A stretch of DNA of 41,434 nt, taken from NCBI GenBank assembly GCA_001510335.1, contig LFFB01000001.1:1-41434 (forward strand). The letters run 5' to 3'. Below, piece by piece: positions 33,391 through 41,425 of the stretch (position 1 is its first letter; every line of letters begins with the position of its first letter). The notes beneath the pieces were generated by a model that saw nothing but the letters and a program-made list of their open reading frames with translations, did no database searches and was not told the origin of the DNA. This DNA comes from Actinobacteria bacterium casp-actino2 (GTDB lineage: Bacteria; Actinomycetota; Acidimicrobiia; Acidimicrobiales; Ilumatobacteraceae). The translations under genes and the position numbers were made by a program.

Positions 33391-34285
33391 GAATAAGACT
33401 GGCGAGTTCTTTGAATTCGTTCATGGTGACAGCAGCCGGATTGGCCGACAACACCTGAATGCTCACATGGTCGGCGCCAGCATCTAAATGGGCCTTAATG
33501 CGTGCGTGGATATCGTCAAGGGAACCCCAAGCAACAATCGCGTCAACCAATTTGTCTGACGGACCGTTTGCGGTGTTGAGGTCTCCGTCTCCCCAACCCA
33601 AACGACGCAGGTTGTTGGTGTAGTTCGGAAGTCCCATGTATGTCGACATGTGGCCACGTGCAACCGCGCGAGCCTCTTCGGCATTGGTTGAGAAGACGAC
33701 TGCTTGTTCGGGCGCCAGCAATGCATCAGGCCCGAGAGCTGCACGCGCGATTGGCGTGTGTTCCACCGGAACGAAATAAGGATGCGCACCCAAGGTTCGC
33801 TCAGCCGACAACTTCAGCATCTTCGGACCAAGCGCAGCGAGGCAACGAGCGGTCGGTTCAGTTGGACTAGACGCGAAGAACAAACTGCGATCCATCGCAT
33901 CGAGGTACGCGACCATGTTTGAGTACGGCTTTCCATATGGCACTCCATGAAATCCCTCAACGGCTGGCTGATGACTCACGCCGATTCCTAACAAGAAGCG
34001 ATCGGGAAAAGCTTCGGTCAATGTTTTTTGACCAGCCGCCATCGTCATTGCCGAACGAGCATGCAATGAAGCAATGCCTGTTGCCATGATGAGCTTTTCC
34101 GTCGCCGACAACAACAGTCCGCATGACGCGAATGGTTCGCGACCGACGGCTTCTGGAACCCACACCGCACCAAAGCCCAGTTCTTCAATTTGAGCCGCAA
34201 CCTTTTGCGCCTCTTTCATGGGCTGCATATCAAGCTGGAAGGTCCAGATACCTAATTTGCCAAGTGAGTTCTTTGTGAAAGCCAT
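33380..34285 (-). CDS. LLM-class F420-dependent oxidoreductase (second)
   Basis: 301 aa luciferase-like fold: LGKLGIWTFQLDMQPMKEAQKVAAQIEELGFGAVWVPEAVGREPF at the N-terminus, LIMATGIASLHARSAMTMAAGQKTLTEAFPDRFLLGIGVSH in the core, and LDAGADHVSIQVL at the C-terminal strand. This matches the actinobacterial 'probable F420-dependent oxidoreductase' type. ATG 34285 has TAGGGT exactly 6 nt upstream (leaderless). It has no operator palindrome at its promoter, unlike the rest of the island, so it may not belong to the same regulon. Its 3' end is embedded in the 14-bp tandem repeat. Substrate unknown. Confidence 0.88.
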   Translation of the reverse strand: MAFTKNSLGKLGIWTFQLDMQPMKEAQKVAAQIEELGFGAVWVPEAVGREPFASCGLLLSATEKLIMATGIASLHARSAMTMAAGQKTLTEAFPDRFLLGIGVSHQPAVEGFHGVPYGKPYSNMVAYLDAMDRSLFFASSPTEPTARCLAALGPKMLKLSAERTLGAHPYFVPVEHTPIARAALGPDALLAPEQAVVFSTNAEEARAVARGHMSTYMGLPNYTNNLRRLGWGDGDLNTANGPSDKLVDAIVAWGSLDDIHARIKAHLDAGADHVSIQVLSANPAAVTMNEFKELASLIPSL

Positions 34286-34291
34286 AGGCGA

Positions 34292-34297
34292 ACCCTA
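34292..34297 (-). promoter_or_regulatory. -10 box of leaderless second LLM promoter
   Basis: TAGGGT on the minus strand, 6 nt before ATG 34285. Confidence 0.5.
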
Positions 34298-34318
34298 CGT
34301 CGTTGACAGTCTCATCTT

Positions 34319-36361
34319 TCAGTTTGGTGGATATTGAATTGTGTATCCAGGGTTATCAGGGTTGATTCGACCAGAACCCTGAGCGCCGAACAAACGGGTC
34401 GCTGCATCCCACATATCATCGACGAGGTCCCAGCCGGCAGCGTTGGTCTCTTCGTAGTGACCCTCCGGTTCACCCAACTCTCGACCTAACGCTTGTCCGT
34501 AGCGACAAACGGCAGCAACTGCTGCTGCGTCATCTCCGTATGCAGCGAGAGCCGCTGCGTCATCTGTGATCTTTTTGCATGTCAACCCGCCGACCGCATC
34601 AGGGTATTCAATAATGCCGCGCGCATTCAGATCGGCGCAGGTGACGCCAACTGGTAGCGCGATCTCAAGACATTTCAAGCGGTACTCCGCCACAGGAACC
34701 CAGTATCCAAGTGCCTCAGTTCCGAGACCCACCGTAAACAGCACATCACGCTCAACCAATAACGTCAAGTAGCCCGGAAACTCGTAGTCAACCCCTTCTG
34801 CGTGAATACCGGGAGCATCGAGATAATACTTGGCTGTATTCGTATCAAAATCTTCCGGTAAACCGATGACCAATTCCGGTGGTATTTCACCAGGCATAAA
34901 AATGAAGCCGACTGAACCAAGATCCAAGAATGAGATACGTGTCTTTAACACATTCCCCACTCGTATTTCGCTATCAGTTAAAGGTGTCAATACTGGATCA
35001 GTCTCAAGTTCTCGGTTATCGCTCACACAGGTCGCGTCTGTCTTTGGCAGGCCCTCCTCACAAACGAATAACACTGGATCCTGCCATGCCAAGTCACCGT
35101 CGGCGATGAGCAAACGGAAGCCGATGTTGGTCAGATTGGTGTAAAAAGATTCTGTCTTAAAGGCAACCTTGCTGATGGTGATCGCTTCAGCCCGATCAAG
35201 CAAATCAGTCACAGCCTGCGCTAGTTGAGCTCCAATGGCCTCAGTACGCGCCAAATTACGACAACGTAAATCCTCACAGCCCGCTACCGGTTCGGCTCCC
35301 ATCGGTGCATTCCATCCGTCACCAATGGGATGGGCTGTCGTGACATTCCATATGTCAGATCCACCTGGACCCACCTGATTACCAAGCGCCCCATTGAGAT
35401 ACAAAATCTCGCCAAATCCCGCTACTTGTAGTCGTTCACGCAAGACACCTGGGTAATCCGCGGTGAGGTAACGACCCTCGGCCGAACATGAATCGGCATC
35501 CCAACCTTTTTCCAAGCAAATGGCATCAAGATTGGGCACATCAGGTGGGTTCCATCCAAGAGTGACCTCTGGATGAGCGCTCCACTGAACAACTGTGGCA
35601 ATCGCCGACTGGTCAACAGAACTTGTTAAGTTGAGAACATTCAGGCGTGGATCAAACACAACCGGGTCACGACTGTCATTCATGCCAAACCGATGCTCAC
35701 CAGAAATGGCTGTTGCGGTTGCCGGCCGAAGGTCGGCAACCGCCGCAACAACGACCCCAGCGACAACATCAGCCATATGCGAATACCAATCATCGTTAAT
35801 CGAAAACACCGAATCTGGGCCATGATGATTATGAGTGGCGTTAATCAAGATTGGGACCTCCTGCCAATCTTCAGGCAGTAGCTCCCTGGCCCGACGCACA
35901 ATCTCATCACTGTCACCGGAGATAATCAAGTACACATCGACGGCAACCACGATGGCGCGTTCACCATCATTGTCAAGGGCTAACGCCGTTGCTCGAATGT
36001 CGTCGTGTACCCAACTGGCATTATCCGAACCATTGCCCACATCAACTGAACCTTGATCAAATGACTCCACATAAACGCCAATGTCATTAGGGTCAAGAGT
36101 CGCTCCATTCCAACCAGGAGCCTCTGACAAATAATCAGTCGTACCATTTACCGTCGGCAGCACTGAGGCACTCGCGGATCCTGCAAGCAGACTCGAATCC
36201 GAATCCACTTCTGAGTCGGGAGCCACCGTTGAGTCAACCACCGCAGTCGTGGCTGAGGTTTTTTCTGAGCCATCAGAATCACCCGAGCTACACGAAACAC
36301 CAACAATTACGAGAGTTGCCAGTGCCGAAAGTCCAACGACTTTTCTCAACTGCTTCATCAT
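34319..36361 (-). CDS. Neutral-ceramidase-like lipoprotein hydrolase
   Basis: About 680 aa. A signal sequence with a likely lipidated Cys (VGVSCSSGDSDG; Gly at -3 is atypical) and a Ser/Thr/Asp-rich spacer come first. They are followed by a domain resembling the neutral/alkaline non-lysosomal ceramidase N-terminal domain: DDIRATALALDNDGERAIVVAVD, the zinc-binding-type NATHNHHGPD, WSAHPEVTLG and NGALGNQVGP. Ceramidases cleave the amide bond of ceramides at the cell surface. Homologous extracellular hydrolases of unknown substrate also exist, so 'ceramidase' is a family label. ATG 36361 and ATG 36358 are adjacent; GGGGGA lies just upstream, making either usable, and a TTG at 36370 is less likely. 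It shares its strand with nudC but is separated by a 38-bp gap. Confidence 0.78.
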   Translation of the reverse strand: MMKQLRKVVGLSALATLVIVGVSCSSGDSDGSEKTSATTAVVDSTVAPDSEVDSDSSLLAGSASASVLPTVNGTTDYLSEAPGWNGATLDPNDIGVYVESFDQGSVDVGNGSDNASWVHDDIRATALALDNDGERAIVVAVDVYLIISGDSDEIVRRARELLPEDWQEVPILINATHNHHGPDSVFSINDDWYSHMADVVAGVVVAAVADLRPATATAISGEHRFGMNDSRDPVVFDPRLNVLNLTSSVDQSAIATVVQWSAHPEVTLGWNPPDVPNLDAICLEKGWDADSCSAEGRYLTADYPGVLRERLQVAGFGEILYLNGALGNQVGPGGSDIWNVTTAHPIGDGWNAPMGAEPVAGCEDLRCRNLARTEAIGAQLAQAVTDLLDRAEAITISKVAFKTESFYTNLTNIGFRLLIADGDLAWQDPVLFVCEEGLPKTDATCVSDNRELETDPVLTPLTDSEIRVGNVLKTRISFLDLGSVGFIFMPGEIPPELVIGLPEDFDTNTAKYYLDAPGIHAEGVDYEFPGYLTLLVERDVLFTVGLGTEALGYWVPVAEYRLKCLEIALPVGVTCADLNARGIIEYPDAVGGLTCKKITDDAAALAAYGDDAAAVAAVCRYGQALGRELGEPEGHYEETNAAGWDLVDDMWDAATRLFGAQGSGRINPDNPGYTIQYPPN

Positions 36362-36399
36362 GTCCCCCAAACCTGATCACAAGCTAATTGCTCTACACA

Positions 36400-37233
36400 T
36401 TAACCTTCGTTGAGCCAAGCATCAATCAGTTTGCGGGCAATCGAAATTCCAGGAGGAATATTTGGCAGGGCATCTTTGCGATACCAATTCGCGTCCAAAA
36501 TTTCGGTGGGATCACACACGATGTCACCACTCACCCACTCGGCACGAAAGCCCAACATCAAACTGTGCGGGAACGGCCACGGTTGACTACCCATGTACTT
36601 CACGGTCCCAACATTCACGCCAACTTCTTCAAAGACTTCGCGCACAACAGCACCTTCAAGAGTTTCACCTGGCTCAACAAACCCAGCGAGGCAGCTATAC
36701 ATCGGTCCGCGAAATTGCACGCCTTGCGCAAGCAATGCTTCTTGATCGGGTCCAGGTTCACCGCGCGTCACCAATGTGATCATTGCTGGAGCAAGTCGCG
36801 GGAAGTTCACGAGACCACACGCTGGGCAACGCATAGCGCGCTCACCACGGGCTGGCTCGGTGGCTTCACCGCAACGACCACAGAACCGATGCGTGCGAGC
36901 CCACTCAACTAATTGAACGGCTCGACCGGCGACTAGCCAATCTTCTTCGGGAGCACGTCCAAACAAACTAAAGAGATCAAGCGCTCCGCCATCTGACGGG
37001 TCGTTTCCCCGAGGCACATCGACGCCCCAACAAGCATGTCCATCCAGCATTCCTAAGAAATGGGTTGAATAGTCAGTCTCGACGGCCTCATCATGAATCC
37101 AGACCTTTGATTCAACAACGTGAAAATACCGATGTCCAACCAGATCGGGCGCGGGTTTCATTGAGGGCAGAAAGCGCGAAGGGCGCGAAATCGAACCTGG
37201 GCCAAAGGATGCGGGTTGCTGCGAATCGGTCAC
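36400..37233 (-). CDS. nudC: NAD+ diphosphatase (NudC-type Nudix hydrolase)
   Basis: 277 aa. The zinc ribbon has four cysteines (FCGRCG and RCPACG near residues 118-140). It is followed by the Nudix box GFVEPGETLEGAVVREVFEEVGV and the NudC-specific SQPWPFP array. This combination separates NudC from other Nudix enzymes. It hydrolyses NAD(H) to NMN(H) and AMP and can remove NAD caps from RNA (established for the family). The start is GTG 37233, with a -10-like CATGCT 6 nt upstream. It is divergent from the second thiolase with only 29 bp between starts, so the two promoters must overlap. Confidence 0.93.
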   Translation of the reverse strand: MTDSQQPASFGPGSISRPSRFLPSMKPAPDLVGHRYFHVVESKVWIHDEAVETDYSTHFLGMLDGHACWGVDVPRGNDPSDGGALDLFSLFGRAPEEDWLVAGRAVQLVEWARTHRFCGRCGEATEPARGERAMRCPACGLVNFPRLAPAMITLVTRGEPGPDQEALLAQGVQFRGPMYSCLAGFVEPGETLEGAVVREVFEEVGVNVGTVKYMGSQPWPFPHSLMLGFRAEWVSGDIVCDPTEILDANWYRKDALPNIPPGISIARKLIDAWLNEG

Positions 37234-37249
37234 CCCTAGAGCATGACCG

Positions 37250-37255
37250 TAAGAT
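37250..37255 (+). promoter_or_regulatory. -10 box of leaderless second thiolase promoter
   Basis: TAAGAT, 7 nt before ATG 37263. Use of ATG 37254 instead would place the start codon inside the box. Confidence 0.45.
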
Positions 37256-37262
37256 GACCACT

Positions 37263-38495
37263 ATGTCTAACTCCAACACCCCCAACACCGGCCGCACCGT
37301 CGTTATTGTCGACGCCGTCCGCACACCCATTGGCCGCAAGAACGGTGGCTTGTCCACTTTGCACCCCACCGACCTTCTTGGTTTGGTGCAAAAGGCCATC
37401 GTCGAGCGCACCGGCATTGACCCGTCCAAAATTGAGCAGGTCGTTGGTGGAAACGTCAGCCAAGTTGGCGCACAAAGCTTTAACGTCACTCGCACCGCAT
37501 GGTTGTCGGCAGGTCTTCCGCTCACAACTGCGTGCACCACTGTTGATACACAGTGTGGATCAAGTCAGCAAGCAACTGGTCTTGCTGCTTCACTCATTTC
37601 ATCGGGCGTTGTTGATATTGCAGTTGCATGCGGTGTCGAGTCAATGAGTCGCGTCCCGATCGGCAGTAACTCAAACGCATTCACCAAAGATCCCAAGACC
37701 AAGGCTGAAGTTTCACTTGGTAAGGCCGTGAGCAAGAGCTACTTCGAACATTACGAATTCACTTCACAGTTTGAAGGTGCCGAGCGCATTGCAGACTTGT
37801 GGAATATCACCCGTACCGATACCGACAACTTCGGAATGCAGTCGCAACAGCGCGCCGCGCGCGCGTGGGCCGAAGGTCGTTTTGATGGTCAGTTCATCAC
37901 CGTCAATGCACCCGATCTCGATGCCGATGGCAAGCCAACTGGTTCAACTCATGCAGTTGCCCGCGACGAAGGTATGCGCGACACAACGCTCGAATCACTC
38001 GCGTCGCTCAAGCCAGTCGCTCGCGAAAACGGCGTGCACACCGCTGGCAACTCATCACAAATTTCCGATGGTGCCAGCGCCATCTTGATGATGACCGAAG
38101 AAAAAGCCAAAGAGCTTGGTCTCAAGCCGCGTGCGCGCATTGTTGATAGTTGCCTCGTCGGCGTTGACCCAGTACTCATGTTGACTGGCCCCATCGATGC
38201 CACCAAGCGTTTGCTTGAGCGCAACAACCTCACCATCGACCAAATCGATACTTTCGAAATCAACGAAGCATTTGCTTCAGTTGTGTTGGCATGGGCCAAA
38301 GAGGTCGGTGCCGATCTTGAAAAGACCAACCCGAATGGTGGAGCAATTGCTTTAGGCCACCCACTCGGAAGCACCGGCACAATTCTGACCACCAAGGCTC
38401 TCTATGAACTTGAGCGCACTGGTGGTCGTTACGGATTGATCTCCATGTGCTGCGGTGGTGGCCTTGGCACCGGAACGCTGATCGAGCGTCTCTGA
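37263..38495 (+). CDS. Thiolase (acetyl-CoA C-acetyltransferase), second
   Basis: 410 aa, full-length thiolase: VDAVRTPIGRKNGGL, nucleophile C98 in DTQCGSSQQ, NEAFAS, catalytic H366 in GGAIALGHPLGSTG and C396 in MCCGGGLG. It is clearly related to the thiolase at 14155-15309 but not a recent duplicate; lengths and many positions differ. All thiolase catalytic residues are kept, unlike in the Ltp protein. ATG 37263 gives the canonical start after a Ser/Asn/Thr-rich ten-residue lead. The frame is open upstream through nudC on the other strand, but that part is not coding. No operator palindrome is present at its promoter. Confidence 0.93.
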   Translation: MSNSNTPNTGRTVVIVDAVRTPIGRKNGGLSTLHPTDLLGLVQKAIVERTGIDPSKIEQVVGGNVSQVGAQSFNVTRTAWLSAGLPLTTACTTVDTQCGSSQQATGLAASLISSGVVDIAVACGVESMSRVPIGSNSNAFTKDPKTKAEVSLGKAVSKSYFEHYEFTSQFEGAERIADLWNITRTDTDNFGMQSQQRAARAWAEGRFDGQFITVNAPDLDADGKPTGSTHAVARDEGMRDTTLESLASLKPVARENGVHTAGNSSQISDGASAILMMTEEKAKELGLKPRARIVDSCLVGVDPVLMLTGPIDATKRLLERNNLTIDQIDTFEINEAFASVVLAWAKEVGADLEKTNPNGGAIALGHPLGSTGTILTTKALYELERTGGRYGLISMCCGGGLGTGTLIERL

Positions 38496-38550
38496 ACTAA
38501 TCATCCAAATTCATAACCGCTCAAAAGTTTTCTTTTCCCACACTGGGGTT

Positions 38551-39066
38551 ATGAAAATGAAATTCATTAACAGTTCAGGACTCGGCGTAGTCCTGACCTG
38601 TTTGATTTTGAGCAACTGTTCACCAAGTGAATCGCCTCTTCCCGAAGGAGCAAATGGTCGCATCGTGAAAGTCATTGACGGCGACACCATTGATGTCTCC
38701 ATGAATGGTCACACCGAACGCGTGCGACTGATTGGTATTGATACTCCCGAAACAAAGAAGCCCGATTCCCCGCTTGAGTGTTTTGGTCCCGAGGCCACCG
38801 ATCGCATCAAAGAGCTTTTGCCAGTCGGCACCCCTGTATTGGTGCAACGCGATATCGAGGCCCGAGACCCGTATGGGCGACTTTTGGGTTATGTCTATCG
38901 CACCTCCGATCGTCTCTTCGTCAATGAATACCTCATTGTGAATGGTTATGCCCGCCCATTATCAATCGCCCCAAACACTGCGTTTACTGCCCAATTTGCC
39001 GGTCAGAGCCAACTCGCACGATCAACCCGAACCGGACTGTGGGGCGAGTGCCCACCAGAGCCATAA
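38551..39066 (+). CDS. Secreted thermonuclease-like (SNase) lipoprotein
   Basis: 171 aa. An N-terminal hydrophobic signal with a possible lipidation Cys (LILSNCSPSE; Asn before Cys is atypical) is followed by a staphylococcal-nuclease-like OB fold: GRIVKVIDGDTIDV, VRLIGIDTPETK with the catalytic Arg and Glu, and RDPYGRLLGYVY with the second Arg. It hydrolyses DNA or RNA with calcium, outside the cell, perhaps for nutrient acquisition together with the extracellular SurE-like phosphatase (inference). ATG 38551 and ATG 38557 are both possible starts; the first gives a typical MKMK signal n-region. Short gap (22 bp) to the next gene, which has its own promoter. Confidence 0.88.
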   Translation: MKMKFINSSGLGVVLTCLILSNCSPSESPLPEGANGRIVKVIDGDTIDVSMNGHTERVRLIGIDTPETKKPDSPLECFGPEATDRIKELLPVGTPVLVQRDIEARDPYGRLLGYVYRTSDRLFVNEYLIVNGYARPLSIAPNTAFTAQFAGQSQLARSTRTGLWGECPPEP

Positions 39067-39076
39067 CCTTCGCCGA

Positions 39077-39082
39077 TAGCGT
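39077..39082 (+). promoter_or_regulatory. -10 box of leaderless YdjC-family gene
   Basis: TAGCGT, 6 nt before GTG 39089. Confidence 0.5.
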
Positions 39083-39088
39083 GACGGC

Positions 39089-39937
39089 GTGAGCAACAAC
39101 GAGATCAGTCTCGCCGAGCGACTCGGTTACGAAGCCAGCCAAAAGTTGGTCATCGTTTCGTGCGACGACCTTGGTTCATGCCATGCCGCCAATATCGGCG
39201 TGTATGAAGCGATTCGTCATGGCATTGCCTCATGTGCTTCGGTCATGGTTCCTGCACCGTGGGCGCGCCATGCTGCCGAAATGTATGACGGCGAAGACAT
39301 CGGCGTACACATCACTCTCAATGCCGAGCATCCGCTCTATCGCTGGGGTCCTATTACTCATGCACCATCACTTCTGTCTGGCGATGGCGGCTTTCCACGA
39401 AATGTGGATGATCTTTGGGAACATGCTGATCCTGCTGAAGTACTTCGTGAGTGTCGCGCCCAAATTGAACGCGCCACAATCTGGGGCTTTGATGTTTCAC
39501 ATCTCGCACCTCATCTCAGTGTGATCACACTGAGACCCGAATTCTTTGACATCTATCTTGAGTTGGCAGTTGAATTTCAGTTGCCCATTCGTCTTCCTTC
39601 AACGTTGACTGCTGAGCAAGCTGGCTTCCCATTCCGTCGACTTGCGGCCGAGGAAGGAATTGTTTTCCCCGACCACTTCGACCATGACTGGCGCGCCGGA
39701 AGTCGCGAGCGGGTGTACAACGCAATTCGCGGCCTGAAACCGGGCGTGACCGAAATTCACATTCAGCCAAGTATTGACACTGCCGAAGTTCGTGCACTCA
39801 CCGATCATGCCGATGAGTGGATCGATGATCTTGATCTGGCCCTGCACGACACAACAGTCACCGACTTGTTGCAAGAGCAAGATGCCGTCGTGATTGGTTA
39901 TCGCGAACTTCGCGCTGCAATGCGTCGCGCGAACTAG
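39089..39937 (+). CDS. ChbG/YdjC-family carbohydrate deacetylase
   Basis: 282 aa. The metal-binding Asp pair is in VSCDDLGSCHAANIGVYEAI; His residues are in IGVHITLNAEHPLYRW and in SHLAPHLSV. These match the YdjC/ChbG fold, whose characterised members deacetylate chito-oligosaccharides or other N-acetylated sugars. GTG 39089 follows a leaderless TAGCGT box and gives a short ~17-residue lead before the first strand. No chitin or chitobiose genes are nearby, so the sugar substrate is open. It converges with the SCP2-like gene (33 bp apart, no clear terminator hairpin). Confidence 0.87.
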   Translation: MSNNEISLAERLGYEASQKLVIVSCDDLGSCHAANIGVYEAIRHGIASCASVMVPAPWARHAAEMYDGEDIGVHITLNAEHPLYRWGPITHAPSLLSGDGGFPRNVDDLWEHADPAEVLRECRAQIERATIWGFDVSHLAPHLSVITLRPEFFDIYLELAVEFQLPIRLPSTLTAEQAGFPFRRLAAEEGIVFPDHFDHDWRAGSRERVYNAIRGLKPGVTEIHIQPSIDTAEVRALTDHADEWIDDLDLALHDTTVTDLLQEQDAVVIGYRELRAAMRRAN

Positions 39938-39970
39938 ATCTACTGAGCTTTCCTTGTCTCCTTGGCTTTC

Positions 39971-40210
39971 TTAGCCTTCGTTCAACAAGCGAGCGATTGT
40001 TGCGGCGGCTTCACCACTTGACAACGCATCAAAAAGTGGACCAGTCGCACCGGTAATTTTCAGTTTGCTTTTCATAAAGGCGACCGACAAATCCATCGTG
40101 GCATCAGCCTTCATTACTGTCGCCACAGTATCTGCATCATCTGGGCCAGAGACTCGCTCATCACCTTTACCCATGACGAGGCGAAACTGAATTGTGCGTG
40201 CAACACTCAT
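39971..40210 (-). CDS. SCP2-like sterol/lipid carrier domain, small
   Basis: 79 aa. The segment DATMDLSVAFMKSKLKITGATGPLFDAL resembles the C-terminal half of SCP2 domains (bind sterols and acyl-CoA), in which MxGKLKxxGD precedes the last helix. The N-terminal RTIQFRLVMGKGDERVSGPDD supplies one beta hairpin; a full SCP2 domain is usually about 100 residues, so this is a short version. ATG 40210 overlaps the mca stop by 4 nt, so the two are translated as a unit. Possible role: lipid or steroid carrier, or an accessory of Mca; neither is shown by sequence. Confidence 0.65.
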   Translation of the reverse strand: MSVARTIQFRLVMGKGDERVSGPDDADTVATVMKADATMDLSVAFMKSKLKITGATGPLFDALSSGEAAATIARLLNEG

Positions 40211-41199
40211 GCCACTTCTCCGACTTCTGTTTCAACTAATGCAGGGCTTGACAAACGACCAGGAAATGACTGCCCAGGTTCAAGCGCAATCACTTCTTTT
40301 ATTCCGGCAAACAAATCAATTTCAACAACATCAGCATCGGGTGCACCAACTGCTGATTTAGCCAATACCCAGTCTTCGTATGGGTACGCAGCGACCAACT
40401 CATCATCGTCAAGGCCAAACCACCATGGCTCTTTGGGGTCTACTTGCGTTGCGTGCGCGCGCAATGCGCCTGAACGCGCTCGCATGTGTGAGGCCACATC
40501 AATACGAGTCGTGATGCGTTCGTCTTGGCCTGGACGATTTAACCATTTATCGTCGTACGGTGATTTACCGAGTTTCGCCAACATTGCTTCATGAACTGCG
40601 ATCAATCGCGTGCGCGCCCACACCGAGTAATACATCTTGAGGGGCTGCCACGGTTCACCCGCCCACGGATACCACATTGCATCTCCGGCACGTTCAAATG
40701 CCGGAACCGAAATATCGTGAACTTTCAAATGATCGGGGTGCGGATAGCCACGCTGATCATCGCCATAAGTAATGATCACTTGCGGCCGCTCACGCCGAAT
40801 GATTGAAACCAGTCGACCAACCGCTTCATCAAGCGCGGCCTGATGAAAACAATCTGGGTGGGCGTTGGGAGGAGAATCGGCCATTCCCGAATCGCGGTAG
40901 CCCAACATGATGACTTGATCGAACCCAATGACCTTGGCCGACTCGGCTAATTCAACGGGCCGGATTCGAGCCAAATGCTGTTTTTCTTGCTCGGGGGTCA
41001 ACCCGTGAAAGGGACCGCCTTCATCACGGAGGGTCGAATTTTGCAGATCGCCTTCTTCACCGCCGGTGCAGCACACTAGAACGGTCCGAACGCCAAGATC
41101 GTGATATTTGGCCAGAGTCGGAGCACCTTTGGACGCTTCGTCGTCCGGGTGAGCGTGAATTGTGAGCACGCACAATGGACTCTCGGGGGCCGTCAACAT
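40207..41199 (-). CDS. mca: Mycothiol conjugate amidase
   Basis: 330 aa PIG-L/LmbE-fold zinc deacetylase. Zinc-site motif HAHPDDEASKG near residues 15-25 (H17, D20), MLGYRDSGM, DDQRGYPHPDHLKVH with the further zinc His, and the Mca-typical C-terminal segments KEPWWFG and YPYEDWVLAKS. Mca cleaves mycothiol S-conjugates during detoxification in actinobacteria (established). ATG 41199 is preferred to an open extension to 41238 because TAGCCT lies 7 nt upstream and VLTIHAHPDDE then starts near residue 11. Divergent from a small lipoprotein gene. Confidence 0.9.
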   Translation of the reverse strand: MLTAPESPLCVLTIHAHPDDEASKGAPTLAKYHDLGVRTVLVCCTGGEEGDLQNSTLRDEGGPFHGLTPEQEKQHLARIRPVELAESAKVIGFDQVIMLGYRDSGMADSPPNAHPDCFHQAALDEAVGRLVSIIRRERPQVIITYGDDQRGYPHPDHLKVHDISVPAFERAGDAMWYPWAGEPWQPLKMYYSVWARTRLIAVHEAMLAKLGKSPYDDKWLNRPGQDERITTRIDVASHMRARSGALRAHATQVDPKEPWWFGLDDDELVAAYPYEDWVLAKSAVGAPDADVVEIDLFAGIKEVIALEPGQSFPGRLSSPALVETEVGEVA

Positions 41200-41206
41200 C
41201 GTTCTC

Positions 41207-41212
41207 AGGCTA
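41207..41212 (-). promoter_or_regulatory. -10 box of leaderless mca promoter
   Basis: TAGCCT on the minus strand, 7 nt before ATG 41199. Confidence 0.48.
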
Positions 41213-41240
41213 GTTGCACGCCTCGGTCGCTCAGCCACCG

Positions 41241-41246
41241 TAAAGT
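41241..41246 (+). promoter_or_regulatory. -10 box candidate of small lipoprotein gene
   Basis: TAAAGT, 8 nt before ATG 41255. Confidence 0.38.
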
Positions 41247-41254
41247 TGAGAGCA

Positions 41255-41425
41255 ATGACACAGCGCCTGCTTCCCCTCGTCCTGATTCCCGTTTTGTTGA
41301 CGCTTGGTGCTTGCGCCGATGACGGTCGCGATATGAAGATCCCGGCTGGGAATCAGAATGAGTCGATTATGACAACGACGCTGCCGGTCGAAGGCGACGC
41401 CAGCTTCGAAACCCCCGCCCCCTAA
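41255..41425 (+). CDS. Small putative lipoprotein, unknown function
   Basis: 56 aa, complete within the window. Residues 1-19 are a lipoprotein signal peptide (MTQRLLPLVLIPVLLTLGAC, canonical LGAC lipobox), leaving a mature chain of about 37 residues rich in Asp, Glu, Thr and Pro with no recognised domain. The in-frame open region upstream to 41162 is antisense to mca and lacks a signal peptide, so ATG 41255 is chosen. Divergent from mca. It is too short to be an enzyme; it may be a membrane-anchored accessory peptide or the first gene of an operon continuing beyond the window. Confidence 0.65.
   Translation: MTQRLLPLVLIPVLLTLGACADDGRDMKIPAGNQNESIMTTTLPVEGDASFETPAP

Noticed and set aside
33554-33566. 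Fifth operator copy (TCTGACGGACCG) inside the second LLM gene
   Set aside because: Only one arm matches; the GTCAGA half is absent and the site is inside coding sequence.
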